Assembly: GCA_021156325.1 (NCBI GenBank)
Contig: JAJNDI010000006.1
Coordinates: 1-47,914 of the forward strand
Direction: 5' to 3'
DNA: 47,914 bases
Source: Gammaproteobacteria bacterium
GTDB taxonomy: Bacteria; Pseudomonadota; Gammaproteobacteria; JAJFKG01
The notes under the pieces were generated by a model. That model was not told the origin of the DNA and ran no database searches. It was given only the letters and a program-made list of their open reading frames with translations. The stretch's first letter is position 1. Each line of letters opens with the position of its first letter. A program made the translations under genes and the position numbers. Below are positions 18,281-26,910 of this stretch, in pieces.

Positions 18281-19471
18281 ATGACCGTATCGTTTACTTT
18301 GTCTCATCGCGTTCGTGCCATTAAACCTTCACCGACTCTGGCAGTAGCTGCTAAAGCAGCAGAATTAAAAGCCAACGGCAAAGATATCATCGACCTCGGT
18401 GTCGGGGAACCCGACTTTGCCACACCTGCTCCTATTTGCGAAGCAGCCATCTCGGCTATTCAATCAGGATTTACCAAATATACGGCCGTTGACGGCATTA
18501 TGCCTCTAAAACAAGCTATTGTTGATAAACTTAAACATGATAACCAATTAGAATATGCGTTAAATCAGATCCTGGTATCGTGCGGTGGAAAGCAAAGTTT
18601 TTTTAATCTGTGTCAGGCTTTATTAAACCCCGGCGATGAAGTGATCATTCCAGCGCCCTATTGGGTTTCCTATCCCGATATGGTGATATTAGCCGGCGCA
18701 AAACCTGTAATAATCGAAAGCGATATTCATACGCACTATAAAATAACCCCTTCACAACTAGCCAATGCTATTACTTCCCGCACAAGATTAATCGTGATCA
18801 ACAGTCCCTCTAATCCTTCAGGCAAAGTGTATTCAAAACAAGAATTACACGCTTTAGCAAAAGTCATCAAAGAACACCCCCAGATTTTAGTTGCAAGCGA
18901 TGATATGTATGAACGGATCTTGTGGACAAAAGAACCGTTTTACAATGTTGTAATGGCTGATCCGGATTTATATGAACAAACTATCGTTTTAAACGGGGTT
19001 TCAAAAGCGTATGCCATGACCGGTTGGCGTATTGGTTATGCTGCAGGGCCTCAAGAAGTGATCACAGCGATGAAAAATATACAATCGCAAAGTACTTCTA
19101 ATCCCGCCTCTATTTCACAAGCGGCTGCGCTAGCTGCATTAAATGGCGATCAAAGCTCTGTCACCCAGATGTGCCAAGCGTTTAAAGAACGTCACGATTT
19201 TCTATTTGAGGCACTTTCAAAACTGCCGGGTGTTCGTTGTTTACCGTCCGATGGCACCTTTTACAGTTTTCCAGATATCTCTGAATGTATCCAGCGCAAA
19301 GGCTTAGGCGATGATGTGGCTTTTTGTGAGTACTTATTGAATAATATGGGATTAGCCGCGGTACCCGGTTCTGCTTTTGGTAACCCGGGCTGCATCCGCT
19401 TTTCCTTTGCCGCCAGCATGGACGTACTCAAAGAAGCCATGACAAGATTCGCCAAAGCGGTTAAGATCTAA
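18281..19471 (+). CDS. Aspartate aminotransferase (class I, Ib-type)
   Basis: PLP enzyme interconverting aspartate and 2-oxoglutarate with oxaloacetate and glutamate; Ib-type members may also act on prephenate or other amino acids. 396 residues, family-typical. Seen are DLGVGEPDFATP, KYTAVDGIMPLKQAI, PAPYWVSYPDMV, the substrate/PLP motif INSPSNPSGKVY, and the Schiff-base Lys242 in NGVSKAYAMTGWRIGYAAGP. A C-terminal Arg that binds the substrate carboxylate is in CIRFSFAAS. A GGAG ribosome-binding site lies 8 nt before the ATG. The following tRNA-Asn has its own promoter. Confidence 0.93.
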   Translation: MTVSFTLSHRVRAIKPSPTLAVAAKAAELKANGKDIIDLGVGEPDFATPAPICEAAISAIQSGFTKYTAVDGIMPLKQAIVDKLKHDNQLEYALNQILVSCGGKQSFFNLCQALLNPGDEVIIPAPYWVSYPDMVILAGAKPVIIESDIHTHYKITPSQLANAITSRTRLIVINSPSNPSGKVYSKQELHALAKVIKEHPQILVASDDMYERILWTKEPFYNVVMADPDLYEQTIVLNGVSKAYAMTGWRIGYAAGPQEVITAMKNIQSQSTSNPASISQAAALAALNGDQSSVTQMCQAFKERHDFLFEALSKLPGVRCLPSDGTFYSFPDISECIQRKGLGDDVAFCEYLLNNMGLAAVPGSAFGNPGCIRFSFAASMDVLKEAMTRFAKAVKI

Positions 19472-19484
19472 GCAGATTGTTCGC

Positions 19485-19513
19485 TTGACCTTATTGAAAG
19501 CAGCCAGTAATAT
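19485..19513 (+). promoter_or_regulatory. Promoter of tRNA-Asn
   Basis: TTGACC, a 17-bp spacer and TAATAT end 18 bp before the tRNA. The GCGACC discriminator fits a stringently controlled stable-RNA promoter. This is a near-consensus match at the expected distance. Confidence 0.75.
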
Positions 19514-19531
19514 AGCGACCTCTGAATTTAT

Positions 19532-19607
19532 TCCCCGATAGCTCAGTCGGTAGAGCAGGTGACTGTTAATCACCGGGTCGGCGGTTCGAGTCCGTCTCGG
19601 GGAGCCA
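19532..19607 (+). tRNA. tRNA-Asn (anticodon GTT)
   Basis: A 76-nt cloverleaf with acceptor TCCCCGA/TCGGGGA, discriminator G and encoded CCA. The D arm is GCTCAGTCGGTAGAGC, the anticodon loop is CTGTTAA, and the T arm carries GGTTCGAGTCC. All stems pair. Confidence 0.97.
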
Positions 19608-19648
19608 CTTCAATATTGTCCGTTCCACATAGAGCCGATATTCTCCCT

Positions 19649-19993
19649 TTAAGCTGATTTTATCTTCTCTATTTTGGCTGCTAATATAAAATCGCTTTCT
19701 GTTAACCCATTGATTTTATGCGTCCATATTTCGACAGCACATTTTCCCCATGCTACCATCAAATCAGGATGATGCGCTTCTTGTTCAGCAAGAATTGCGA
19801 TCTTATTGGCAAATTCCATGGCTGCCATAAAGTTAGGGAATTTATACGGTTTATAGAGATGACCCGCCTCATTGACTGACCATTGACCTTGTAATTCACT
19901 CAACAATCGATCCGCTTCACGTTGCGCGAGCGCAGGGGTCTCTCCTTCGCAAGGAATGCATTTTTTATCACTTAAACTGCAACTTGTGTTCAT
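19649..19993 (-). CDS. phhB: Pterin-4a-carbinolamine dehydratase
   Basis: Dehydrates 4a-hydroxy-tetrahydropterin, regenerating the cofactor of aromatic amino acid hydroxylases. 114 residues, the normal small single-domain size. Signatures are [20 protein letters not shown], the active-site motif [20 protein letters not shown], and [20 protein letters not shown]. No phenylalanine hydroxylase gene lies nearby, so its cellular partner is unknown. An N-terminal 30-residue segment with two Cys ([14 protein letters not shown]) is typical of bacterial members. Confidence 0.95.
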   Translation of the reverse strand: MNTSCSLSDKKCIPCEGETPALAQREADRLLSELQGQWSVNEAGHLYKPYKFPNFMAAMEFANKIAILAEQEAHHPDLMVAWGKCAVEIWTHKINGLTESDFILAAKIEKIKSA

Positions 19994-20199
19994 CCTAAGT
20001 CTCCTCTCTATATTATATTTTTTCTTGGCGTTTTAGCAAAAGTAATGGCATTAGCGAAGGCTTCCATCGCAAGATGAAATTGATCCAGCGCCGTGCCTAT
20101 GGTTTCAGATCATTTGAGAATTATAGATTGAGAGTGCGAGCATTATGTGGCTAACCTATGTGCCCCATAAATTGGGAAAGACCCAATTTTCCGAATAAA

Positions 20200-20275
20200 T
20201 GGTGGAGCCAGTCGGGATCGAACCGACGACCCTCTGCTTGCAAAGCAGATGCTCTCCCAGCTGAGCTATGGCCCC
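20200..20275 (-). tRNA. tRNA-Ala (anticodon TGC)
   Basis: A 76-nt cloverleaf with acceptor GGGGCCA/TGGCTCC, which includes the G3:U70 wobble that identifies alanine tRNAs. Discriminator A and CCA are encoded. The anticodon loop is TTTGCAA and the T arm GGTTCGATCC. It lies 54 nt downstream of tRNA-Ile on the same strand, the order usual inside a 16S-23S spacer. Confidence 0.97.
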
Positions 20276-20329
20276 ACAGAACATACACAAAACGAGTGTG
20301 CTAACACGAACACCCCTCTGGCAGCAGAA

Positions 20330-20406
<77 letters not shown>

Positions 20407-20485
20407 ATCCCTTAGCATTGCCTCATCAACGCTAATCAAGTCTGGCATTCCTGAGGCAAAAACCAAATCCTGATAGCGAACGGCC

Positions 20486-20513
20486 ATTTTACTAAAAAAA
20501 TCGGTTCTGTCAA
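20486..20513 (-). promoter_or_regulatory. Promoter of the tRNA-Ile/tRNA-Ala transcript
   Basis: On the minus strand a perfect TTGACA -35 is followed after 16 bp by TAAAAT. The start would give a ~70-nt leader before tRNA-Ile. The leader contains an inverted repeat GCCTCA/TGAGGC (20420-20457) that could fold into a processing hairpin. Confidence 0.7.
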
Positions 20514-20543
20514 CGACTTTAATAAGAAAGCGCAGGGGCCTAT

Positions 20544-20960
20544 CTAACCGCCAGCACAGCTATTTAATGGCACGGCAATGAGAGGGCTTTCGGAGGATTC
20601 AATAGCAGGTGAAAGAAGCTTCTCCCCTGCTGAAGAGGGACGAGAATATCCACGAAATAAGCCAGCTTTACTGCACCCCTCAGCCCACTTGATGCCCGTT
20701 TGAAAAAAAGTATCTCTTTGTTCATGAGGGCTAGAGAGTACCGCTTTCTGCTGGAAGTTAATAAACTCCTTCCCTACAAAGGGCATGGGATCGCGAGGAA
20801 ATAATGCAAGAGGAGTTGTTTCTTCTAAAGATTGCTGATAATTCGTACATGCAGATAAAAGAAGAGAAGCTGTCACATTCGAGTCATTATGCTTGCTGCG
20901 TGTTGTCATAGCACGCATAGCATACAAGCGGGATATGGTCGTTTTTATAAAACTAGACAT
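20544..20960 (-). CDS. Orphan hypothetical protein (138 aa)
   Basis: No family recognised. The N-terminus is basic and Ser/Thr-rich (SSFIKTTISRLYAMRAMTTR). A mildly hydrophobic stretch ending in Cys follows (VTASLLLSACTNYQQ); it resembles a lipobox but sits near residue 38, too deep for a normal signal peptide unless translation starts later. The rest is polar (FPRDPMPFVGKEFINFQQK, GYSRPSSAGEKLL). The ribosome-binding site is weak (GAAGA). If M15 or M18 were the true start, the product would be a small lipoprotein, which I consider a live alternative. A perfect 16-bp palindrome lies 54 bp upstream. Confidence 0.5.
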   Translation of the reverse strand: MSSFIKTTISRLYAMRAMTTRSKHNDSNVTASLLLSACTNYQQSLEETTPLALFPRDPMPFVGKEFINFQQKAVLSSPHEQRDTFFQTGIKWAEGCSKAGLFRGYSRPSSAGEKLLSPAIESSESPLIAVPLNSCAGG

Positions 20961-21013
20961 ATCTTCATCCCTGTCCTCATTTCCATTGAGTTAGAGTCCC
21001 TATCCGGTGTCTC

Positions 21014-21029
21014 CTCAACTATAGTTGAG
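21014..21029. promoter_or_regulatory. Perfect 16-bp palindrome CTCAACTATAGTTGAG, possible operator
   Basis: An exactly symmetric 16-bp site in the 234-bp gap between the divergent orphan gene and xseB, 54 bp from the orphan start. Length and symmetry suit a dimeric repressor. No regulator gene is adjacent. Confidence 0.4.
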
Positions 21030-21080
21030 AAAACAAACCTACCGTCCGGTATTGCACGCATTCTACCGCTAAAAAATACT

Positions 21081-21120
21081 CTAACGCAAGTTAGTGATCA
21101 AAACTTGCCCTGTTTTGATC
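21081..21120. other. Two adjacent hairpins upstream of xseB
   Basis: CTAAC-GCAA-GTTAG (21081-21094) is followed immediately by GATCAAAA/TTTTGATC with a 9-nt loop (21096-21120). They lie 75 bp before xseB. They could be a leader structure or operators; neither has a terminator-like T tract. Confidence 0.4.
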
Positions 21121-21194
21121 CTCTTATTTCTAGTGACACCGCTGTTTCATATCTATTACACTGTGATCCATCTTACTGATGGGAGTTTTTTACC

Positions 21195-21434
21195 ATGACA
21201 GCTGAAAAAAAGCCCTTTGTCTTTGAAAAAGCAATTTCTTCTCTGGAAGAAATCGTAGAAAGTATTGAAACCGGCGAATTGAGTTTGGATGCATCGCTTA
21301 AACAATTTGAAAAAGGCATTCAATTAACGCGGGAATGTCATCAAGCTTTAACAGAAGCGGAACAAAAAGTGCAAATCCTCATTCAGCAAAATGGCCAAGA
21401 AACTTTAACAGATTTTGATAATGAAGATATCTAA
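21195..21434 (+). CDS. xseB: Exodeoxyribonuclease VII small subunit
   Basis: Small helical subunit of ExoVII, which degrades single-stranded DNA to oligonucleotides. 79 residues, family-typical. The XseB consensus is clear: [20 protein letters not shown] followed by [23 protein letters not shown] and [15 protein letters not shown] lies 9 nt before the ATG. It is not followed by ispA as in enterics, and its partner xseA is about 10 kb away at 31749, so the subunits are made from separate transcripts. Confidence 0.96.
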   Translation: MTAEKKPFVFEKAISSLEEIVESIETGELSLDASLKQFEKGIQLTRECHQALTEAEQKVQILIQQNGQETLTDFDNEDI

Positions 21435-21460
21435 CAGGGATATGCTTCATTACTACCAAT

Positions 21461-22348
21461 TTAAGGTTTATTTACCCGTGATAAAATAGCAGAAACCGGC
21501 ACGCGGGTTATTTTGCCAGAGGATTTTGTTTTGCTTTTTGTGGATTCCAGATCAGGTGCAAAAGCATGGCCAAAAATCACTTCATAAGTAGCCGGCAACC
21601 CTTCTTCCTGACGATAGATTTCATACGAAGCCTCGAGGTTCGCAAAACACCCTTTGCCGGTTAACCCCTGAAAACGGGCTGCTGCCGCATTATGTGAACC
21701 CATTGCCTTTAAATCATAAAATAAATCGTTTAAGGTTGAATACGTTAAAGTGTAGTGATCGACATCCAATACAGGCTCTGTAAAACCAGCGAATATCAAC
21801 GCATCACCCACATTATGCATATCATAAAATGAATTTACATGAATATACTGATCAACTGCTTGCCATGCCTTTTTTAGTTCAAACAACGTATCCGTACCCC
21901 ATAGGGAAAATAAAAACAACCCATTAGGTGTTAATACCCGCTGCACTTCAGCAAACAATACTGTCAGATCGCCAAACCAATGAAGGCTTGCATTGGAAAA
22001 TACAAAATCAACACTGTGATCGGCTACCGGCAAGAATGGCGCTTGGGCGCAAATACGCCCTATATTTTTATCATAAGAGTGGATTTTTTTGAGCAATTGC
22101 TCGGCCAGATCAAGGGCTATTACGTCTGCCTTGGGATAATATTGCGATAAAGCAGAAGTTACTTTACCTGTGCCCGCGCCGAGATCCAGGATAGTACGAG
22201 GATTAAGCTTTAATAAAGAAAGACGCGCTATTAAGGCTTCTCCTGTTATTGTTTGTAATACACTGGCTTCATCGTAAGTCTGTGCTGCCCGGTTAAAAGC
22301 CTTTTTGATAACAGAGATTTCTAATTTAGAATGAACCGCGTTTTTCAT
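21461..22348 (-). CDS. bioC: Malonyl-ACP O-methyltransferase BioC
   Basis: BioC methylates malonyl-ACP so that fatty-acid synthesis can build pimeloyl-ACP for biotin. 295 residues. The N-terminal IKKAFNRAAQTYDEASVLQ is diagnostic of BioC. The SAM-binding motif I is RTILDLGAGTGKVTSAL. Further matches are FVFSNASLHWFGDLTVLFAE and LFLFSLWGTDTLFELKKAW. The tail is about 40 residues longer than in E. coli and ends basic. The ATG overlaps the preceding DUF1284 gene by 23 nt, so bioY-DUF1284-bioC form one operon. No other bio gene is in the window. Confidence 0.93.
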   Translation of the reverse strand: MKNAVHSKLEISVIKKAFNRAAQTYDEASVLQTITGEALIARLSLLKLNPRTILDLGAGTGKVTSALSQYYPKADVIALDLAEQLLKKIHSYDKNIGRICAQAPFLPVADHSVDFVFSNASLHWFGDLTVLFAEVQRVLTPNGLFLFSLWGTDTLFELKKAWQAVDQYIHVNSFYDMHNVGDALIFAGFTEPVLDVDHYTLTYSTLNDLFYDLKAMGSHNAAAARFQGLTGKGCFANLEASYEIYRQEEGLPATYEVIFGHAFAPDLESTKSKTKSSGKITRVPVSAILSRVNKP

Positions 22349-22784
22349 TATCTACAGTTTGCTTATCATCATTTATCGGTGCCTTCAAAAGTTGAACCAG
22401 CGCCTTTTCGCAAACACCGGATTTTTTCCATTCACATCCTGCACAAGCCTGATGGAATTTCTCTATACTCATATTCTTTTTGATAGTCTCTAGCGCATTT
22501 TTCCAGGAAACCACTTCTCCAGTACGGATCCCTAATGCCTCTTTATGGGTTCTATCAAGACGGTCGATCTTCTCTTGCGTTGTGCATTTTTTATCTATTC
22601 TTAGATGCGGACATTTATCACAGATGTGATCATCTGTATCTACAACCGCAATAAGTGTCTCGGGGTTTGTTTTCAAAGTATCCGCTATTTGCTGATAATT
22701 TGCGATAAAGGTCTCGGAATAGCCTTCTCCTGAAAATCCTAGCGTACACATGAAGTGATGCGGCCGAAAACGCAGAGGCGTCAT
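22326..22784 (-). CDS. DUF1284 Cys-rich protein
   Basis: A 152-residue protein of the DUF1284 family, whose members start with a HHFMC-type motif, here RPHHFMCTLGFSGEGYSETF. Cysteines are arranged as in a metal or Fe-S site: HICDKCPHLRIDKKC in the middle and CAGCEWKKSGVC near the C-terminus. It is soluble with no signal peptide. The function is not established. It sits between bioY (4-nt gap) and bioC (23-nt overlap), which ties it to biotin metabolism by context. A role in an iron-sulfur or redox step is only a guess. Confidence 0.85.
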   Translation of the reverse strand: MTPLRFRPHHFMCTLGFSGEGYSETFIANYQQIADTLKTNPETLIAVVDTDDHICDKCPHLRIDKKCTTQEKIDRLDRTHKEALGIRTGEVVSWKNALETIKKNMSIEKFHQACAGCEWKKSGVCEKALVQLLKAPINDDKQTVDNEKRGSF

Positions 22785-22788
22785 ATCA

Positions 22789-23352
22789 TCATTTCTTGGA
22801 AATTTTTTTATTTAAAAGCCCAAGACTTTTTAATATAGCAACTAACAACAATGCTTTTATCACACCGGGAATGATAAAAGGTACTAATCCCAATTGAATT
22901 GCAGCTATTGCCCCTACATAAAAGGATAACCAGCTTACGCCGCATATATAGACAACCACTGTTCCCAAAAGACATCTTAGAAAGAGAATCAATGCGCTGT
23001 CTGCATGGGCTGATGCGCCTATTTTATTCATAAGATATACGCAGGGGATAAAGCCAAGCAGATAACCGCCCGTTGAACCCGCGAGGATATGAAAGCCAGA
23101 AAGGTAGCCTGCAAAAAGAGGCACTCCTGCAACGCCTAAGAGAATATACCCAACAACAGCCATTAATGCGGTAGAAAGATTGCGATATAATACGCCGATA
23201 GTCATCACGGCTACCGTTTGCAAGGTAATCGGCACAGGATCAAGCGGTATAAAAATCTGCGAACAAGCAAAGAGTAACAATACCCCTAATAAAACTTTGA
23301 TGCCTTCTTTGGCTCCCACGTGGGTCTGCAGTGTGGATTTCAATACGCTCAT
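22789..23352 (-). CDS. bioY: Biotin transporter substrate-binding component BioY
   Basis: S-component of an ECF-type biotin transporter; some BioY proteins work without a dedicated AT module. 187 residues with about six transmembrane helices. Signatures are FIPLDPVPITLQTVAVMTIGV (BioY loop), LGVAGVPLFAGYLSG and GSTGGYLLGFI. No bioM or bioN is adjacent, so it either acts alone or shares a general EcfT/A. It is first in the operon with DUF1284 and bioC. I see no BirA-type operator (TTGTAAACC-like arms) in the 125 bp upstream. Confidence 0.96.
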   Translation of the reverse strand: MSVLKSTLQTHVGAKEGIKVLLGVLLLFACSQIFIPLDPVPITLQTVAVMTIGVLYRNLSTALMAVVGYILLGVAGVPLFAGYLSGFHILAGSTGGYLLGFIPCVYLMNKIGASAHADSALILFLRCLLGTVVVYICGVSWLSFYVGAIAAIQLGLVPFIIPGVIKALLLVAILKSLGLLNKKISKK

Positions 23353-23451
23353 ATAAACCTCCGCCTAAAAATACTGCAGGCATTTTATGCAGAGCAACGA
23401 GTTAAAGCAAGATATTGACTAAAACTTGCTCTGTGCGATTTTGTTAATTTT

Positions 23452-23459
23452 GATATACT
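23452..23459 (+). promoter_or_regulatory. Extended -10 element before comF
   Basis: TGA followed by TATACT fits an extended -10. Transcription would begin about 12 bp before the comF ATG, just including its GGAG ribosome-binding site. The -35 region is poor. Confidence 0.4.
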
Positions 23460-23477
23460 GCTGGTTGGAGAATTACT

Positions 23478-24197
23478 ATGAAAACAACGACTTTACACTA
23501 TTTGTTGACCCGCTTATGTCCCCAACAGTGTGCGGTTTGCGGGTTGAAGACACAATCACCTGATCGATTATGTAATCGCTGCCTGGAGGTTTTGCCCTAT
23601 TTAAAAAGCGCCTGCTATCAATGTGCAAACCCCTTGCCTGAGCTGCGAGACTCAATTCTTTGTGGTAAGTGCCTTAAAGATCCCCCTTTATTTTCACAGA
23701 CTATCGCTTGCCTTTTTTATGAAATTCCTGTTACAGAATGGATTTATCAATTAAAATTTCAACATCACTTGTTATATGCTGCAATCCTCAGCGACCTGCT
23801 GCTTAAAAAACTAAAACAACTCTATATCGATAAAAACACATTACCTGAATGTATTATCCCCATCCCCCTACATGCCAAACGAACTCGAGAACGGGGTTAT
23901 AATCAAGCGGTGGAATTAGCAAAACCGATTGCCAAGGCTTTTAAACTGCCTTTGATAAAACATTCCATCAAAAGACAACGATCAACGAAGCCTCAAATGG
24001 AACTGGCTCAAAAAGAAAGAATCATTAATGTAAAAAATGCTTTTGTATGTCCAAAGCCCCTGCCCTATCGCCATGTTGCCATCCTCGATGATGTCATGAC
24101 CACCGGCAGCACAGCCAATGCTTTTGCGAAAATATTAAGAGAAAATGGTGTTGAAAAAATAACGGTTTGGTGTGGTGCAAGAACAACCCTGAAATGA
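23478..24197 (+). CDS. comF: ComF/GntX-family phosphoribosyltransferase-like protein
   Basis: Members of this family are needed for natural DNA uptake in several bacteria. 239 residues. An N-terminal zinc ribbon has four Cys pairs (CPQQCAVCG, CNRCL, CYQCANPL, CGKCL). A C-terminal PRTase domain follows, with RERGYNQAVELAKPIAKA, RQRSTKPQMELAQKER and the PRPP loop VAILDDVMTTGSTANA. It sits divergent from bioY and convergent with mpl. No other competence genes are in the window, so a role in transformation is suggested by family only. Confidence 0.93.
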   Translation: MKTTTLHYLLTRLCPQQCAVCGLKTQSPDRLCNRCLEVLPYLKSACYQCANPLPELRDSILCGKCLKDPPLFSQTIACLFYEIPVTEWIYQLKFQHHLLYAAILSDLLLKKLKQLYIDKNTLPECIIPIPLHAKRTRERGYNQAVELAKPIAKAFKLPLIKHSIKRQRSTKPQMELAQKERIINVKNAFVCPKPLPYRHVAILDDVMTTGSTANAFAKILRENGVEKITVWCGARTTLK

Positions 24198-24199
24198 AA

Positions 24200-25576
24200 T
24201 TATACTTTTACCGTGTAACTTTCTATCGCTTGTAATAAACGAGGGATAATATTGGAAAATCCCGTGTTGGACATCACTATCAAATGATCTCCCGGTTTAA
24301 CGGTTTTGTTCACTTCACGAATCACTTCCTCTTCGGAATGCAATACTTGCAAACGCTCACTGTCTATTGAAGCCGTGGTATTCAGATCCCCCTTGGCATC
24401 ACTTCGGTTAATGAGGAGTGCCTTATCAGCTTCTCTTAATGCCGGAACAAAAGCATCTCCATGAACGCCGTTTCGCATGGTGTACGATCCAAATTCCAAG
24501 ACAGCAATGATTCGGGCTTTACCGACATGCGCGCGCAAACCCTGTAATGTGCTTGCAATGGCAGTAGGATGATGAGCAAAATCATCATATACTGTCACGT
24601 TATTGACAATCCCTTTGATCTCCAAACGGCGTTTATTACCCTTAAAATCACAAAGTGCTTTGACAGCGTCAGTGGCAGCAACCCCTGCGTGACAAGCAGC
24701 CGCTATTGCAGCCATTGCATTTTCCATATTGTGTTGACCTAACAATCCCCAGTGGACACTGCCTTGTATCACTCCCCCTTTCATTACCGTAAATTCACTG
24801 CCATCTGCTTTCAATGGTTTTGCTTGCCACGTTGCTTTCACATCAGTTGTTCCAAACGTTTCTTGTTCACTCCAACAGCCTTCTGCTAATACGCTCTTTA
24901 AATGTTTATCAGAAGCATTGCTAATGATTAAGCCCTTACCTGGTACTGTACGCACCACATGGTGAAATTGTCGTTTGATGGCATTTAAGTCTTCAAAAAT
25001 ATCAGCATGATCAAATTCAAGATTATTTAAAATGAGCGTGTTGGGATGATAATGAATAAACTTCGATCGTTTATCAAAAAAGGCAGAATCATATTCATCG
25101 GCTTCTACGACAAAAAAAGGCGAAGTGCCAAGCCTTGCCGAGATGCCAAAATTATTCACAAGGCCCCCGATCAAAAACCCGGGGTTTTTACCGGCTGCTT
25201 CCAGGATCCAGGCCAGTATACTGCTGGTAGTCGTTTTGCCATGAGTGCCTGCCACAGCTAACACAATCCGATCAGCCAAAATCCATTCCGATAACCATTG
25301 CGGACCCGAATAATATCGCAGCCCTTGATTTAAAATGGCTTCAACCAGCAGGTTTCCCCGCTTCATCGCATTGCCAATCACAATAGCATCCGGTTTACAC
25401 TCCAGATAATGCGGTTCATAACCGGTTAAAACTTCGATCCCCTGTTCAATCAACTGGGTACTCATCGGCGGATAGGCATTCTCATCACACCCTACAACTT
25501 CAAAGCCTTTTTGTTTTGCCAAGAGAGCAATACCCGCCATGAAAGTACCGCAGACGCCGAGGATTAAAACACGCAT
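24200..25576 (-). CDS. mpl: UDP-N-acetylmuramate:L-alanyl-gamma-D-glutamyl-meso-diaminopimelate ligase
   Basis: Mpl joins recycled murein tripeptide to UDP-MurNAc, bypassing MurC, MurD and MurE. About 458 residues from MRVLILGVCGTFMAGIALLA; the frame extends upstream but that part is not conserved. It has a Mur-ligase Rossmann N-terminus, ATP loop VAGTHGKTTTSSILAWILE, FFVVEADEYDSAFFDKRSKF (Mpl-type) and a C-terminal domain with YDDFAHHPTAIASTLQGL. Presence of Mpl means the cell recycles peptidoglycan. It is divergent from pfp across 72 bp. Confidence 0.96.
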   Translation of the reverse strand: MRVLILGVCGTFMAGIALLAKQKGFEVVGCDENAYPPMSTQLIEQGIEVLTGYEPHYLECKPDAIVIGNAMKRGNLLVEAILNQGLRYYSGPQWLSEWILADRIVLAVAGTHGKTTTSSILAWILEAAGKNPGFLIGGLVNNFGISARLGTSPFFVVEADEYDSAFFDKRSKFIHYHPNTLILNNLEFDHADIFEDLNAIKRQFHHVVRTVPGKGLIISNASDKHLKSVLAEGCWSEQETFGTTDVKATWQAKPLKADGSEFTVMKGGVIQGSVHWGLLGQHNMENAMAAIAAACHAGVAATDAVKALCDFKGNKRRLEIKGIVNNVTVYDDFAHHPTAIASTLQGLRAHVGKARIIAVLEFGSYTMRNGVHGDAFVPALREADKALLINRSDAKGDLNTTASIDSERLQVLHSEEEVIREVNKTVKPGDHLIVMSNTGFSNIIPRLLQAIESYTVKV

Positions 25577-25648
25577 AGGATTTTGCTCTCTCTTTTTTGA
25601 AACCAGATCGTTATAATGATAACAGCTTTTAAAATAGAGGATACTATC

Positions 25649-26908
25649 ATGCCCAAAGTACAAGGTAATGCGTTTTATGCTCAATCCGGCGGGGTTACAG
25701 CAGTTATCAACGCTACAGCCTGCGGGGTCATTCAAACCGCCCGCAAACATAAAATCAAAGTCTATGCGGGACGCAATGGTATTATCGGTGCTTTGAAGGA
25801 AGATCTCATCGACACCAGCAAAGAGCCGGCTGCTAATATTGCTGCGCTTAAATATACGCCAGCGGGGGCCTTTGGTTCTTGCCGCTATAAATTAAAAAGC
25901 CTTACCGAAAACCGTGCGCAATATGAACGCTTGATTGAAGTGTTTAATGCGCATGATATCCGTTATTTTTTCTATAATGGCGGCGGGGATTCCCAGGATA
26001 CCGCTTATAAAGTCTCACAATTAAGTGTGAAAATGGGGCATCCCATTACGTGTATCGGGATCCCCAAAACCGTTGATAATGACTTAGCCCTCACCGATAA
26101 TTGCCCCGGTTTTGGATCAGTTGCCAAATATGTCGCTGTCTCTATCCGTGAATGCGGCCTGGATGTGGCTTCGATGTGTGCAACTTCCACCAAAGTATTT
26201 ATTTTAGAAGTCATGGGGCGTCATGCGGGATGGATCGCCGCGGCCGGCGGATTAGCTGCAGAAAAAGCAGGCGACAGCCCTCATATTATTTTATTTCCAG
26301 AAATTCCTTTTGATGAAACCGCTTTTTGTGCGAAAGTCAAATTAAGTGTTGAAAGATACGGGTTTTGCAGCATTGTTGTTTCTGAAGGGACGCGTTATGC
26401 CAATGGTGCTTTACTCGCTGATTCAGGCACTAAAGATGCCTTTGGACATACGCAATTAGGCGGCGTGGCGCCTCTCTTGGCCGCTAAAATTAAACAACAA
26501 TTGGGATATAAATATCATTGGGCAGTTGCAGACTTTCTGCAGCGTTCTGCGGGTCATATTGCTTCCACAGTGGATGTCGAGCAAGCTTATGCAGTGGGTC
26601 AAAAAGCGGTTGAATTCGCCTTAGCCGGTAAAAATGCGGTAATGCCCATTATTATCCGTACCTCCAATAAACCTTATCGCTGGAAAATAGGCGATGCACC
26701 GCTTGAAAAAGTGGCCAACGTCGAGCATAAAATGCCGCGGCATTATATTTCACGTGATGGGTTTGGGATCACTAAGGCGTGCCGTGATTATTTACAACCC
26801 TTAGTCAAAGGAGAAGCGTATCCGCCTTATAAAAACGGCTTGCCGAACTATGTACGGCTTAAAAACGTGCCGGTTCGCAAAAAATTAAATACCCCTTTTG
26901 AGGTTTGA
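25649..26908 (+). CDS. pfp: Pyrophosphate-dependent 6-phosphofructokinase
   Basis: Reversible, PPi-using phosphorylation of fructose 6-phosphate in glycolysis and gluconeogenesis. About 419 residues, starting at the ATG after AGAGG (25636) rather than an upstream in-frame codon. The PPi-type nucleotide loop is FYNGGGDSQDTAYK, with Asp in place of the ATP-type Gly. The substrate motif GIPKTVDNDLALTDNCPGFGS and VMGRHAGWIAAAGG are standard. The cell may therefore save ATP in glycolysis. The TGA stop is 2 nt before the cinA ATG, so both are probably cotranslated. Confidence 0.95.
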   Translation: MPKVQGNAFYAQSGGVTAVINATACGVIQTARKHKIKVYAGRNGIIGALKEDLIDTSKEPAANIAALKYTPAGAFGSCRYKLKSLTENRAQYERLIEVFNAHDIRYFFYNGGGDSQDTAYKVSQLSVKMGHPITCIGIPKTVDNDLALTDNCPGFGSVAKYVAVSIRECGLDVASMCATSTKVFILEVMGRHAGWIAAAGGLAAEKAGDSPHIILFPEIPFDETAFCAKVKLSVERYGFCSIVVSEGTRYANGALLADSGTKDAFGHTQLGGVAPLLAAKIKQQLGYKYHWAVADFLQRSAGHIASTVDVEQAYAVGQKAVEFALAGKNAVMPIIIRTSNKPYRWKIGDAPLEKVANVEHKMPRHYISRDGFGITKACRDYLQPLVKGEAYPPYKNGLPNYVRLKNVPVRKKLNTPFEV

Positions 26909-26910
26909 AG

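Noticed and set aside
20889..21179. Plus-strand frame of 96 codons ending just before xseB, with a plausible-looking C-terminal half
   Set aside because: No ribosome-binding site, its only start lies antisense within the orphan gene, and it runs through the palindrome cluster.
23401..23430. Inverted GCAAG/CTTGC upstream of bioY as a BirA operator
   Set aside because: Arms and spacing do not match the TTGTAAACC-N15-GGTTTACAA pattern.
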